From: JAIBBV01 sp044347745
Lineage (GTDB): Bacteria; Bdellovibrionota_C; UBA2361; JAFLCA01
DNA: 64,000 nucleotides
Reading direction: 5' to 3'
Assembly: GCA_044347745.1 (NCBI GenBank)
Contig: JBIKUD010000003.1
Location: forward strand, 57,106 to 121,105
In this document: positions 8,007-16,842 of the stretch, in pieces
Layout: each line of letters opens with the position of its first letter
Position numbering within the stretch: position 1 is the first letter of the stretch
Notes under the pieces: model-generated
Told to the model about the DNA's origin: nothing
The model's database searches: none
Seen by the model: only the letters and a program-made list of their open reading frames with translations
Position numbers and translations under genes: made by a program

Positions 8007-9203
8007 GTGAATATAAAAAAAGACGAAATTGCAGATTTTTGTTTGCTTGATACGCCAGAGGAGCATCGCCTGAGTAGTTTCGAGCGCTCCACTTTGTTTG
8101 GAGGGGAGGAACTTGAGCGCGCTTTAAATTGGGCATCGCGGCAGCTTGCCTCAGTTAAGTTTGACGAACTGCTTTCTTTGTTACCAGCCGAGCAGTTTAT
8201 TGCCCAGGCAAGTTTATTTGCCAGCGAGAATACCTGGAACAAAAATTGGATTTTAACTCCACACGCTTTTTTTAATCCGCCGCTCGTCGCGCCACAAGTT
8301 CGCAGCCAGGTATTTCATGGATTCCAAGATGGACAGGTGCTTGATATTGCCTTTGAGTCAAGTTACCGAGCGCAGCACCCTGAGTTTGTGTTGGCTTCAG
8401 CAGCGGCTCCTGAAAATAAAATAGTGCACGCGCGTTACTGGCGGCACACGCAGCGTGGAGCTCCGGTGATGGTGGCGGTGCATGGTTGGACCATGGGGGA
8501 CCAGCGCATTAACTCGCTTGCCTTTCTTCCCGGGCTTTTCTACCAGCTTGGTTTTGATGTGGTGCTCGTAGAACTGCCGTTCCACGGAAGGAGAAAGCCA
8601 AAACACGAAGGGAGCAAAAAGATTTCTTTTTTCCCGAGTATGGATGTTCTGGCCACCAACGAGTCTATGGCGCAGGCAATTTCTGATTTAAGGGAGCTCA
8701 GGCTGTATCTTGCAGCTGATGGGGGGACGAAAGTTGGATGCATGGGCATGAGTCTTGGCGCCTACATTGGAGTGCTGTGGGCATCGCTCGATGCGATAGA
8801 TTTTTGTGTTCCGATTGTGCCTATGGTTTCAATGTCAGAACTTGCCTGGGAAGTAATGACCCGGAATACTCATTTTTCACTTTTAAGAGATGCTGGGGTG
8901 AGCATTGAGCTACTGGAGCAAGCCTATCGGGTGCATTCTCCGCTTTTGTATAAACCAGCAACTGCCAAAGAGCGAATGCTTATTGTAGCCGGAATCGGAG
9001 ACAAAATTGTGCCTTCGCGGCAGCCAAAGTTATTATGGGATCATTGGAAACGTCCGCGCATTGTATGGTTTCAAGGTGGGCATGTGCCTCAATTTAAGCG
9101 CTCAAGGACATTCCATGAAGTGGCAGCTTTTTTTGTTGATATTGGTTTGGTCAGCGCTGAACGGGTGGCCAAAATATTGAGTACACCAAGCGATAAACCA
9201 TAG
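8007..9203 (+). CDS. Alpha/beta-hydrolase fold protein
   Basis: This is a 398-residue soluble protein starting at GTG with a Shine-Dalgarno-like CGGAGA about 10 bases upstream. The catalytic triad can be read directly: oxyanion region VAVHGWTMGD (157-165), nucleophile elbow GMSLGAY (Ser249), acid in GIGDKIVP (Asp332), and His359 in WFQGGHVPQF. The VELPFHGRRKPKH segment resembles the 'P-x-hG-RxP' loop seen in some uncharacterised hydrolase families. The 140-residue N-terminal extension ahead of the core is of unknown function. Substrate unknown; esterase, lipase or peptidase activity are all possible. It lies alone, 146 bp upstream of lolC on the same strand. Confidence 0.8.
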   Translation: MNIKKDEIADFCLLDTPEEHRLSSFERSTLFGGEELERALNWASRQLASVKFDELLSLLPAEQFIAQASLFASENTWNKNWILTPHAFFNPPLVAPQVRSQVFHGFQDGQVLDIAFESSYRAQHPEFVLASAAAPENKIVHARYWRHTQRGAPVMVAVHGWTMGDQRINSLAFLPGLFYQLGFDVVLVELPFHGRRKPKHEGSKKISFFPSMDVLATNESMAQAISDLRELRLYLAADGGTKVGCMGMSLGAYIGVLWASLDAIDFCVPIVPMVSMSELAWEVMTRNTHFSLLRDAGVSIELLEQAYRVHSPLLYKPATAKERMLIVAGIGDKIVPSRQPKLLWDHWKRPRIVWFQGGHVPQFKRSRTFHEVAAFFVDIGLVSAERVAKILSTPSDKP

Positions 9204-9349
9204 CGGCAATGACAAAAAGGGCCGCCGTAGTTCGAACTTGCCAAGAACAGCGAAGCGCACAATAATTTAGCAGCCTTTACAAGGGGCAGGGTAGTGCACC
9301 TCGGCTGATATCTGTCGAGGCGCTTCTCAATTTCCAAGGGAGTAGTCGT

Positions 9350-10627
9350 TTGTCATCATCTTTCTCTACGCGGGTAGCACTTCGTTACCTTTGGTCAAAA
9401 CGCCCGGAAGCATTTATTAGCATCCTCACAGTTATTTCCGTTCTTGGGGTAGCAATTGGCGTTATCGTGCTCAATGTGGTCATGGCTGTCATGACTGGAT
9501 TCGAGCATGAACTTAAAGAAAAAATTGTGGGGGCCAATTCTCATGTCGTGCTTAAAACTCTTTCAGGTCGTCTGGAAAATTGGGAAGAGGTCTCAAAGCA
9601 AGTAGCCTCAGTCGCTCAAGTGGTCAGTGTATCTCCTTTTACCTATCACCAAGCGCTGATTCGCACCGACAATGGAGCTCAGGGGGTATTGATTCGAGGA
9701 ATTGCGGAGTCTAGTTCTGCTGCGGACCAAGTACGTAGTTATGTGGCATCGGATGAAACTCTTCAGCAGCTTTTTAGTCCTCCGGCCATTGAAACCCGTG
9801 ATGACCAGGGGCAGACATCCGAAGCCCGACTGCCTGGACTGTTGGTGGGGAGAGAACTCGCCCAGAATCTGGGGCTTTTTCCGGGCGCAACTGTTTCTGT
9901 TTTGACGCCGTCATTAACTTCAACGCCATTCGGAATGGTTCCTCGATTCCGTCGATTTTTGGTTGTGGGTCATTATAGCTCGGGTTTGGTTGGTTACGAG
10001 AGTGAACTTGCCTACGCTTCACTTCCCGATGCGCAAACTTTTTTTGGAATGGGATCCACTGTGTCTGGTCTGGAAGTGCGAGTCAGTGACATTGACAAAG
10101 CGCCGCAGGTGGCCAGCAAAATTTTAGATGCGCTCGGTGGTTTAAGCAAAGGAATTTTGGTGCAAGACTGGACGGAGTCTAATCGGGCGCTTTGGGATGC
10201 GTTGCGTCTTGAGAAAAAAGTGTACTTTATCGTGCTGCTTTTGATTGTGGTGATGGCTAGTTTTTCAATAGTGAGCACCTTAGTCATGATAGTGCTCGAA
10301 AAGCGTAAGGACATAGCAGTTTTAATGACGCTTGGCGCATCTGCCAGTAAGGTCTCACGCATTTTTTGGTTGCAGGGAGCCGTAATTGGGCTTTTGGGGA
10401 CGCTTTTGGGGGTGGTAGGCGGCTGGTTAGGATGTATTGCTCTTCGAGAGTATGGCTTTCCTCTGGACGAGCGTATTTTTCAAATGTCGAAGGTCCCCGT
10501 GCAAATTGAGCTGGTTAATTTTGTAGTAACGGGTTTAGCCGCCTTTGTTATTTGCTTACTTGCCACAATTTATCCGGCGCGACGTGCCAGTAGCCTTAGG
10601 CCAGTGGATGTATTGCGATATGAATAG
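9350..10627 (+). CDS. lolC: Lipoprotein-releasing ABC transporter permease LolC/LolE
   Basis: This inner-membrane subunit of the Lol system extracts mature lipoproteins for delivery to LolA. The protein has 425 residues with the MacB/LolCDE layout: one N-terminal membrane helix (about 20-50, ISVLGVAIGVIVLNVVMAVMTGF follows the family pattern), a large periplasmic domain (about 50-270), then three helices (about 278-305, 325-355, 380-410) ending in ATIYPARRASSLRPVDVLRYE, the conserved C-terminus. The start is TTG with AAGGGA upstream. A single permease gene suggests a LolF-type homodimer or a second copy elsewhere. The ATPase gene lolD follows by 22 bp, and lolA lies apart at 38.5 kb. Confidence 0.93.
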   Translation: MSSSFSTRVALRYLWSKRPEAFISILTVISVLGVAIGVIVLNVVMAVMTGFEHELKEKIVGANSHVVLKTLSGRLENWEEVSKQVASVAQVVSVSPFTYHQALIRTDNGAQGVLIRGIAESSSAADQVRSYVASDETLQQLFSPPAIETRDDQGQTSEARLPGLLVGRELAQNLGLFPGATVSVLTPSLTSTPFGMVPRFRRFLVVGHYSSGLVGYESELAYASLPDAQTFFGMGSTVSGLEVRVSDIDKAPQVASKILDALGGLSKGILVQDWTESNRALWDALRLEKKVYFIVLLLIVVMASFSIVSTLVMIVLEKRKDIAVLMTLGASASKVSRIFWLQGAVIGLLGTLLGVVGGWLGCIALREYGFPLDERIFQMSKVPVQIELVNFVVTGLAAFVICLLATIYPARRASSLRPVDVLRYE

Positions 10628-10649
10628 CCAGCACGAGGGAGCCTAAAAG

Positions 10650-11324
10650 GTGTTACAACTTCAATCCGTATATAAAGAGTATAGAGACGCAGATAAAAAG
10701 TTGGTTGTGTTGCAGGATATTAACCACACTTTTCCAGAATCGGGCAGCGTCGCTATTGTGGGACGTTCGGGAATTGGAAAATCTACTCTTTTGCATATTC
10801 TTGGCGGTCTTGATTCCCCGAGCAGAGGTCAGGTGCTGCTTGATGGATGTAATTTAACTGCGTTAGCGCCAGATGAGTTGTCGCGAGTGCGCGGAAGCAA
10901 AATCGGATTTGTGTTTCAGTTCCATCATTTGTTACCTGAATTTTCTGCCCTCGAAAATTGCGCCATGCCATTGCTTATTGCGGAGGTTCCAGAGTCTGAA
11001 GCTTTTGACCGCGCCGAAGCAGCGTTACGCCGGGTAGGTTTAGAAAATAGGGTAAAGCATAGACCCGGTGAGCTTTCGGGTGGGGAGCAGCAGCGAGTTG
11101 CGGTGGCCCGAGCCATCGTGAGTAAACCACGATTACTTTTGGCTGATGAGCCGACTGGTAATTTAGACGAGGAAACTGCTCGCTTGGTGCAGCGCCTGCT
11201 ACTAGAAATTCAAGCTGAGCACCAAAGTCTACTGGTTATAGTTACGCATAGTAAGGAACTGGCAAGCAGTTTAGACCAGGTGGTTGAAATGCAAGCCGGT
11301 GGGGCGCTGGTGGCTTTTCCTTAA
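10650..11324 (+). CDS. lolD: Lipoprotein-releasing ABC transporter ATPase LolD
   Basis: This 224-residue ABC ATPase powers LolC/E. Walker A is GRSGIGKST, the Q-loop is VFQFHHLLPEFSALEN, the signature is LSGGEQQRVAVARAI, Walker B is LLLADEPTGNLDEE and the switch His is in VTHSKEL. The FQFHHLLPEF and GNLDEET segments are typical of LolD rather than FtsE. The Walker A Ile (GIGKST) replaces the common Ser/Ala, which is conservative. Start GTG with CGAGGGA upstream, 22 bp after lolC, so the two form an operon. Confidence 0.94.
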   Translation: MLQLQSVYKEYRDADKKLVVLQDINHTFPESGSVAIVGRSGIGKSTLLHILGGLDSPSRGQVLLDGCNLTALAPDELSRVRGSKIGFVFQFHHLLPEFSALENCAMPLLIAEVPESEAFDRAEAALRRVGLENRVKHRPGELSGGEQQRVAVARAIVSKPRLLLADEPTGNLDEETARLVQRLLLEIQAEHQSLLVIVTHSKELASSLDQVVEMQAGGALVAFP

Positions 11325-11326
11325 GG

Positions 11327-11374
11327 GCCTCAAAGTTTCGCCGAACCTTTATTCCCGCAAACTTTGCTCGAGGC
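11327..11374 (+). other. Inverted repeat between lolD and bamA
   Basis: CAAAGTTT (11331-11338) pairs with AAACTTTG (11359-11366) around a 20-nt loop, and GCCTC/GAGGC (11327-11331, 11370-11374) can extend the stem after a small bulge. There is no U-run after it, so it is more likely a processing or stability element than a terminator. Confidence 0.45.
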
Positions 11375-11521
11375 GCTTCAGAACGTAATTTTAAAAGTTG
11401 CGGGTTCTGAGTAACCAAGGACTAGATGAAGCATGGTTGTCTCTTTGATTCGGTTTGCGTAAGTTAAGCCTTCACGGCCCGAAGCCCTGAGAGTGCCCAC
11501 TTGTATTAATAAGGAGTTGCA

Positions 11522-13813
11522 GTGAGTCGTTCGATATTTGGTTCCTTTTCCCTCCTTGGTTTTTTCACTTCCACGCTTCTCTCTTCTTCCTTGGCCTTCG
11601 CACAAATTTCAGATTCGCTGGTGATCAAAGAAGTTCAGGTTAGTGGTAATCGACGCATAGATGGCGCCGCTATTCGCAGTCAATTAAAAGCACTTTCCGG
11701 AAAGGTATCCAGTGACGCTATAGATGAAGATGTAAAAACTCTGTATCGCACCGGTTTTTTTGACCAAGTTACCGTTTCTGCCAATGCCGGCGTGTTGATC
11801 TACACCGTTATTGAGAAGCCTCAAGTTCGTAAAGTGTTCATAAAGGGCAATAAAGAAGTAAAAGAAAGTGAGCTTCGAGATGTCTTAAAGCTTGGAGCCG
11901 ACCGGTTTATCGATAAAACCAAAATCGACTCGCTGGTGCGCCAAGTGACGCGGTATTATCAGACCCAAGGATTTTACGACGCCGAAGTGTCGGCATCGAT
12001 TGTGCCTGCGGGCGATGGGCAGGTGGATCTCACCGTGCAGGTCTCTGAAGGGGACGCCTATAAAATTAAACGCATTAACGTGCTGGGCCTTAAAGAAATT
12101 GACGAGTCTGACCTACTCAGCGCAATTCAGACCAAGCGTTATAAGTGGTGGAATTCGTGGCTCCTGGGTACTGGCCGTCTCAGCCCTGAAATGCTTGAGA
12201 ATGATCGGGCACTCATGCGTCAATATTTTCTTGATAACGGATTTATTGATGCCGCCGTGAGCGAAGCTCGCATTGAAAAAGATGATAATCGCATTCAGGT
12301 ATATTTCGAGGTGCAGGAAGGGCCACGGTATACCATCTCTTCGGTGTCTGCGTCAGGAGATTTGATTGAGGATTCAATCGAAAAGACGCTTGAAGGTATA
12401 GAATCGGAACCAGGCGTCGTATTCAGTGCCTCAAAAATTAGAGAAGACTCTTTTAAGGTGAGTGAGAAATTTACTGATAAAGGCTACGCATTTGCCAACG
12501 TTGTGCCCAATACTGCTATTTCACGCACGGACTCTACCGTGGCGCTTGAGTTTGCAAGCACTAAAGGAAATCCGGTCATTGTAAACGAGATTCATATCCA
12601 GGGTAACCAAAAAACCTATGAAAACGTAGTGCGCCGCGAAATTAAGGTGCAAGAGCAGGAGCTATACTCCAGTTCAAAAGTGAAACGCAGCCAACAGTTA
12701 CTTGAGCGCCTCGGCTTTTTTGAAGAGGTTAATATTACCTCTGAGCCTACTGCCGAGAAAGATAAAGTGGATCTAAATGTAAGCCTTAGGGAGGGTTCAA
12801 CAGGAACCTTCTCGGCGGGAGCTGGATTTTCAAGCTCTGATGGAGCCTTGTTTAATGCAAGACTTACCGAGAATAATATTTTTGGGTCGGGGCGCAGCTT
12901 GTCTTTGAACGCCGATATTGGCACGAGGCGCGATAACCTTATTCTTTCGCTAAACGATAATCGTCTCAACGATACCTATGTATCGGGTGGTATTGACCTC
13001 CTCAAGAGTGACCGAGAGTATAGTGATTTTGACAGAAGTTTGACGGGCGGAGCTCTTGAATTCGGCTATCCTTTAGAGCAGGTCTTCGGAGAAGTAGCGG
13101 AAGATATTTCTGCCTCACTACAGTATCAGTTTTATAACATTGAAATTTCAGATGTTGATGAAGCTGACGCAGCTCAATTGGTTATTGATTCCGCTGGAAC
13201 GTCAACCTCGTCGTCGATTAGTCCAAAGATCATACGTAATACTATCAACAATCCTATGAATCCCTCACGAGGGTCGAGGCAGGTCTTGTCCGCCGAGTAT
13301 GCAGGAATTGGTGGAGATCAGGAATTTTACAATTTTGAGTTTAGAAATCAGTGGTATCAGCCACTACTAAAAACAGGAATTGGAGACTTTGTTTTTTCAT
13401 GGCGATTAGCGCTTGGGTATGGTGAAAGTCTTAATGACGATCCGTTCCCTCTATTTAAGCGCTATTTCCCTGGTGGAATAAATTCCGTTCGCGGTTTTAA
13501 AAATAGGACGCTTGGGCCTAAAGATTCCCGCGGAAATGAGTTTGGTGGTGCCAAAGAGGTGGTAAATAATATCGAGCTTATCTTTCCGCTTATAAATTCG
13601 GCTGGTCTGAAAGGTGTCGTGTTTTACGACATTGGTGAGGCGTTTGACGACTCCGACAGTATCGACCTGGGAGCGTTACGCAAGGCCTATGGGTATGGTA
13701 TCCGCTGGGCATCCCCGCTTGGGCCGATTCGTGTTGAATTTGGCTTTCCGATTGGGAAAGAGGACGGTGAGAGATCTATGGTCACCTTGTTCTCATTTGG
13801 CGCACCAATGTAA
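11522..13813 (+). CDS. bamA: Outer-membrane protein assembly factor BamA
   Basis: BamA folds beta-barrel proteins into the outer membrane. The 763-residue precursor has a signal peptide ending SLAFAQ, then repeated POTRA domains (VKEVQVSGNRRIDGAAI, VRKVFIKGNKEVKESEL, YKIKRINVLGLKEIDE, YTISSVSASGDL, VNEIHIQGNQKTYENVV: five starts can be counted) and a C-terminal 16-strand barrel (about 420-763). The barrel contains the conserved loop-6 motif VRGF (in GGINSVRGFKNRTLGP) and ends with a hydrophobic strand (MVTLFSFGAPM), although it does not finish on the usual aromatic residue. GTG start with AAGGAG six bases upstream. It sits in the usual envelope cluster before ompH. Confidence 0.96.
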   Translation: MSRSIFGSFSLLGFFTSTLLSSSLAFAQISDSLVIKEVQVSGNRRIDGAAIRSQLKALSGKVSSDAIDEDVKTLYRTGFFDQVTVSANAGVLIYTVIEKPQVRKVFIKGNKEVKESELRDVLKLGADRFIDKTKIDSLVRQVTRYYQTQGFYDAEVSASIVPAGDGQVDLTVQVSEGDAYKIKRINVLGLKEIDESDLLSAIQTKRYKWWNSWLLGTGRLSPEMLENDRALMRQYFLDNGFIDAAVSEARIEKDDNRIQVYFEVQEGPRYTISSVSASGDLIEDSIEKTLEGIESEPGVVFSASKIREDSFKVSEKFTDKGYAFANVVPNTAISRTDSTVALEFASTKGNPVIVNEIHIQGNQKTYENVVRREIKVQEQELYSSSKVKRSQQLLERLGFFEEVNITSEPTAEKDKVDLNVSLREGSTGTFSAGAGFSSSDGALFNARLTENNIFGSGRSLSLNADIGTRRDNLILSLNDNRLNDTYVSGGIDLLKSDREYSDFDRSLTGGALEFGYPLEQVFGEVAEDISASLQYQFYNIEISDVDEADAAQLVIDSAGTSTSSSISPKIIRNTINNPMNPSRGSRQVLSAEYAGIGGDQEFYNFEFRNQWYQPLLKTGIGDFVFSWRLALGYGESLNDDPFPLFKRYFPGGINSVRGFKNRTLGPKDSRGNEFGGAKEVVNNIELIFPLINSAGLKGVVFYDIGEAFDDSDSIDLGALRKAYGYGIRWASPLGPIRVEFGFPIGKEDGERSMVTLFSFGAPM

Positions 13814-13897
13814 TTTGATATTTGGGGGGCTATCCCGTATAGTCCTCGCTTGACTTTTAACCAGTCATTTTGTCTGCCTTCTGAAGGCTTTAAAAGG

Positions 13898-14464
13898 ATG
13901 CGCTCGCCCATGAAACTACATGCGTGCTGCCCAAGGAATCATAAATTGAGTATAGTGTGCAGTTTGGTGCTAAGCCTGGTATTGGGTGTTTCAAGCTCAC
14001 AGGCCCAGAACGCCCCGCATGTGTATGTGGTAGACATGCAGCGTATCCTCGACGAATCAATTGTGGGCAAGGCTGCCCAAGCGTCACTTAAAGCTGATGC
14101 GGAGAAGCGCGAGGCTAAGCTTGGCCTCATGCGCAAAGACGTACTCAAGGGGCGAGAGGATTTGGAAAAACAGTCCACCTTGCTCTCCCCGCAAGCAGTT
14201 CAAGAAAAACGCGAAGCGCAAATGAAAAAAGAGCGCGAGCTTGAGCGGGCCATCGCCGACGAGCGAGAAGCTTTATCTATGAAAAGCGATGAGGCTATCC
14301 GCAAAATAGTTCGTGACGCCCAGGCTCAAGTTCAAGTAGTGGCGCGCCAAGATAATTTGCCATTTGTTGTTGTGCGCGATGAAAATTTTGTGGTGTACGT
14401 GAATTCGAAGTTTGATATTACCGAACGAGTGCTTAAAGCGCTTGATGAAAAAGCAGTGGGGTAA
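13898..14464 (+). CDS. skp: Periplasmic chaperone OmpH/Skp
   Basis: Skp-family trimers hold unfolded outer-membrane proteins in the periplasm and pass them to BamA. From ATG 13898 the protein is 188 residues with a signal peptide (VCSLVLSLVLGVSSSQAQ), the conserved start of the mature protein HVYVVDMQRILDESIVGKAAQ, a long charged coiled coil (about 60-130, rich in K/E/R) and the C-terminal strand region VVVRDENFVVYVNSKFDITE. ATG 13910 (M-K-L-H) is an equally possible start, and an upstream TTG at 13850 is less likely. It follows bamA by about 80 bp, the standard order. Confidence 0.9.
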   Translation: MRSPMKLHACCPRNHKLSIVCSLVLSLVLGVSSSQAQNAPHVYVVDMQRILDESIVGKAAQASLKADAEKREAKLGLMRKDVLKGREDLEKQSTLLSPQAVQEKREAQMKKERELERAIADEREALSMKSDEAIRKIVRDAQAQVQVVARQDNLPFVVVRDENFVVYVNSKFDITERVLKALDEKAVG

Positions 14465-14469
14465 GCGAT

Positions 14470-14946
14470 ATGGCAGAAGCAGCGAAGGAAAAAACGGAAG
14501 TACCTGAACAAGGCGTCGTGCTTGATTCCGTTCAGATTCAAGAGATAATTCCTCACCGTTATCCATTTTTATTGGTCGATAAAATAATTGAATTTGTCGA
14601 TAACCAGCGTGTTGTTGGCATTAAAAACGTTACGATCAACGAGCCCTTTTTTGTGGGGCATTTCCCAGGGCAGCCCGTTATGCCTGGAGTCTTGGTGCTG
14701 GAAGCTATGGCGCAAACCGCAGCAATCTTGGCAAAGCGATCAATTGATGGGGTGGCGCCTGGTAAATCTGTGTTTCTTGTTGGCGCGACTGATTTTAAGT
14801 GGAAGAAAAAAATCGTGCCGGGCGATACACTTCGGATTGAAATGGTGTCTGTGAGAAAGCGTCGCCCTATTTGGGTAATGCAGGGTGAGGTTTTCGTTGA
14901 AGGAAAGCTTGTCGCCTCCGGAACTATCTCTGCGATGGAAAATTAA
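14470..14946 (+). CDS. fabZ: 3-hydroxyacyl-ACP dehydratase FabZ
   Basis: FabZ dehydrates 3-hydroxyacyl-ACP in fatty acid elongation. The protein has 158 residues. The conserved hot-dog-fold segments are IIPHRYPFLLVDKI, the catalytic His in FFVGHFPGQPVMPG, the catalytic Glu in VLVLEAMAQTAAIL, and the closing GDTLRIEMV and KLVASGTISAM. It starts five bases after the ompH stop and is followed by lpxA, so lipid A and fatty acid synthesis compete for the same 3-hydroxyacyl-ACP within one operon. In many relatives lpxD lies between ompH and fabZ; it is absent here. Confidence 0.96.
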   Translation: MAEAAKEKTEVPEQGVVLDSVQIQEIIPHRYPFLLVDKIIEFVDNQRVVGIKNVTINEPFFVGHFPGQPVMPGVLVLEAMAQTAAILAKRSIDGVAPGKSVFLVGATDFKWKKKIVPGDTLRIEMVSVRKRRPIWVMQGEVFVEGKLVASGTISAMEN

Positions 14947-14976
14947 AGGTGCTTTGAGAGTGATGAGGTACCCGCA

Positions 14977-15774
14977 GTGACAGCCCATATTCATCCAACG
15001 GCAGTGATTGATCCGAATGCGAGCATCGGCGAGGGCTCTCATGTTGGCCCATATGCGGTCATAGGGCCGCATGTGGTGATGGGAAAAAACAACACTGTTG
15101 GCCCGCATGTCGTCCTAGAGGGGCACACTCGCTTAGGAGATTATAACCAAATTTATCAATTCGCGTCGGTAGGCGCTGCGCCTCAAGATTTAAAATACAA
15201 AGGCGAAGCGAGCACCTTAGAAATTGGTAGCCACAATATTATTCGTGAGTTCACCACCTTGCAGCCCGGTACCTCTGGCGGGGGAATGCGCACTGTCGTT
15301 GGAGACAAAAATCTTTTCATGGCAAATTCTCATGTGGGCCATGATTGTAAAGTTGGTAGCGGTAATATTGTAGCTAATTCCGTGGCCTTGGCAGGACATG
15401 TAACCGTGGGCAATTTTGTTACCCTAGGAGGCCTTTCGGCCGTGCATCAATTTGTTCGACTTGGTGACTATAGCTTTTTGGGGGGAGGTTCGATGGTCGC
15501 CCACGACGTGCCTCCCTACTGCATAGTTGAGGGAAATAGAGCGGTGCTCGCTGGCCTTAATATTGTTGGTCTTGAGAGACGTGGATTTTCGGCTGAGGAC
15601 GTAGAACGTCTCAGACAGATTTATCGCAAATTGTTTTTTGAAGCCGGGGCCTATCGCACCCGTTTGGCGGAACTAAAGCCTGAGCTACAAAGTTTTGCGG
15701 CTGGCGCCGTGTTGCTCCAATTTTTAGAATCTTCTGAGCGTGGGCTCTGTGCACCTAGACGGAAGAAAAAATAA
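14977..15774 (+). CDS. lpxA: UDP-GlcNAc 3-O-acyltransferase LpxA
   Basis: LpxA is the first enzyme of lipid A synthesis, moving a 3-hydroxyacyl chain from ACP to UDP-GlcNAc. The protein has 265 residues, the normal length. The N-terminal two-thirds is a left-handed hexapeptide-repeat helix (IHPTAVIDPNASIGEGSHVG and onward), with the catalytic-His region NSHVGHDCKVGSGNIVANSV and the signature LGGLSAVHQFVRLGDYSFLG. The helical C-terminal domain includes LNIVGLERRGFSAEDVERLR. It starts at GTG preceded by a TGAGG site. It lies 30 bp after fabZ and 32 bp before lpxI, in one operon. Confidence 0.96.
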   Translation: MTAHIHPTAVIDPNASIGEGSHVGPYAVIGPHVVMGKNNTVGPHVVLEGHTRLGDYNQIYQFASVGAAPQDLKYKGEASTLEIGSHNIIREFTTLQPGTSGGGMRTVVGDKNLFMANSHVGHDCKVGSGNIVANSVALAGHVTVGNFVTLGGLSAVHQFVRLGDYSFLGGGSMVAHDVPPYCIVEGNRAVLAGLNIVGLERRGFSAEDVERLRQIYRKLFFEAGAYRTRLAELKPELQSFAAGAVLLQFLESSERGLCAPRRKKK

Positions 15775-15806
15775 ACAACCTAATACATGCTCGTTTTGGG
15801 CTCGCT

Positions 15807-16658
15807 ATGACCCTTGAATTGCAATCCCCAATTGGACTCGTGGCTGGCGGGGGAAATTTTCCGATTGAATTTGTGCGTCGCGCGCGTGAGCGTGGTCTCG
15901 AAGTAGCAGTGGTTGCACATCATGGCGAAAGTGATGCGGCGCTCACGGCCTTAGTGCCAGATGCTTTGTGGATTAAAGTCGGGCAGCTTGGCAAATTGAT
16001 TTCTTTTTTCAAAAAACGAAAAGTTCGCCAAGTAGCTTTTGCTGGCGGAATATCAAGGGTGCGGCTTTTTCAGAATACTTGGCTCGATTTTCGCGGGGCT
16101 GCGTTAATAGCGCGCCTTGGGAGTGTAAAAGACGACGTGGTGCTTCGAGGGGTTGCCGCTGAACTTGAATCTGAGGGCATGCACGTTTTTTCAGCTACGG
16201 CACTTTTGGATCGCAGCACACCAGGCATCGGTCGTCTGGGTCGCCGTGAGCTTAGCCGGGCGGAAGCCGCTGAGGCTGTACTGGGCTGGGAGGCCGCTGA
16301 GGCTATCGGCCGATTGGATATTGGACAGACTGTGGTAGTGGCAAAAGGCGTAATTGCGGCAGTGGAAGCGGTGGAAGGAACTGACGCTGCTATTGCGCGT
16401 GCTGGGCAGTTGGCTGGAGCGGGGGCCATCGTGGTTAAGTTGCCCAAACCTCAGCAAGATAGACGCCTCGATTTGCCAGCTCTCGGTCCACAGACCATAG
16501 AGACCATGAAAAAGGTTGGAGCCACCGCTCTGGTGCTTCGTGAGGCTGGTGCCGTATTGCTCGATCCGCTGACGCTCGTGCACGCTGCCGATGAGGCTAA
16601 TATAGCGATAGAGGCCTTTCCTGACATCGATGCGCTTAAGCTCCGTTGCCTACCATAG
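15807..16658 (+). CDS. lpxI: UDP-2,3-diacylglucosamine pyrophosphatase LpxI
   Basis: LpxI hydrolyses UDP-2,3-diacylglucosamine to lipid X and UMP, replacing LpxH in alpha- and many deltaproteobacteria. The protein has 283 residues, the usual size. The N-terminal domain opens GLVAGGGNFPIEFVRRARERG, the middle holds VRQVAFAGGISRVRLF and the conserved VKDDVVLRGVA. The C-terminal catalytic domain has VVVAKGVIAAVEAVEGTDA, VVKLPKPQQDRRLDLPALGP and GATALVLREAGAVLLDP. No lpxH-like gene is seen in the window. The downstream lpxB often found next to lpxI is also missing here; the polysaccharide operon begins instead. Confidence 0.94.
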   Translation: MTLELQSPIGLVAGGGNFPIEFVRRARERGLEVAVVAHHGESDAALTALVPDALWIKVGQLGKLISFFKKRKVRQVAFAGGISRVRLFQNTWLDFRGAALIARLGSVKDDVVLRGVAAELESEGMHVFSATALLDRSTPGIGRLGRRELSRAEAAEAVLGWEAAEAIGRLDIGQTVVVAKGVIAAVEAVEGTDAAIARAGQLAGAGAIVVKLPKPQQDRRLDLPALGPQTIETMKKVGATALVLREAGAVLLDPLTLVHAADEANIAIEAFPDIDALKLRCLP

Positions 16659-16713
16659 AATTGTTCGTTGATACCTTTGGAATCCACGTGTTAGAACCTT
16701 TAAGAGGAGAAAG

Positions 16714-16842
16714 ATGCGTCAAAGCAATTTATTCTCTTGTGATTCTTGGCCAACTAACAACCGTGCGGTGAGCAGTGAGAACATTTTTATACCCAGCACT
16801 TTTTTTGATTTCGGCAGCTCTTGGAGTTCTCTCGTTAGCTGA
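16714..16842 (+). CDS. Possible 42-codon leader ORF overlapping the next gene
   Basis: ATG 16714 has the best ribosome site in this gap (AAGAGGAGAAAG directly upstream) and opens a 42-codon frame ending TGA at 16840-16842. The frame overlaps the start of the following 441-residue gene (GTG 16775) in another frame. The peptide (starts MRQSNLFSCDSW) resembles nothing I know. It may be a translated leader that couples or regulates the downstream gene, or a chance frame exploiting the SD. Confidence 0.35.
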   Translation: MRQSNLFSCDSWPTNNRAVSSENIFIPSTFFDFGSSWSSLVS

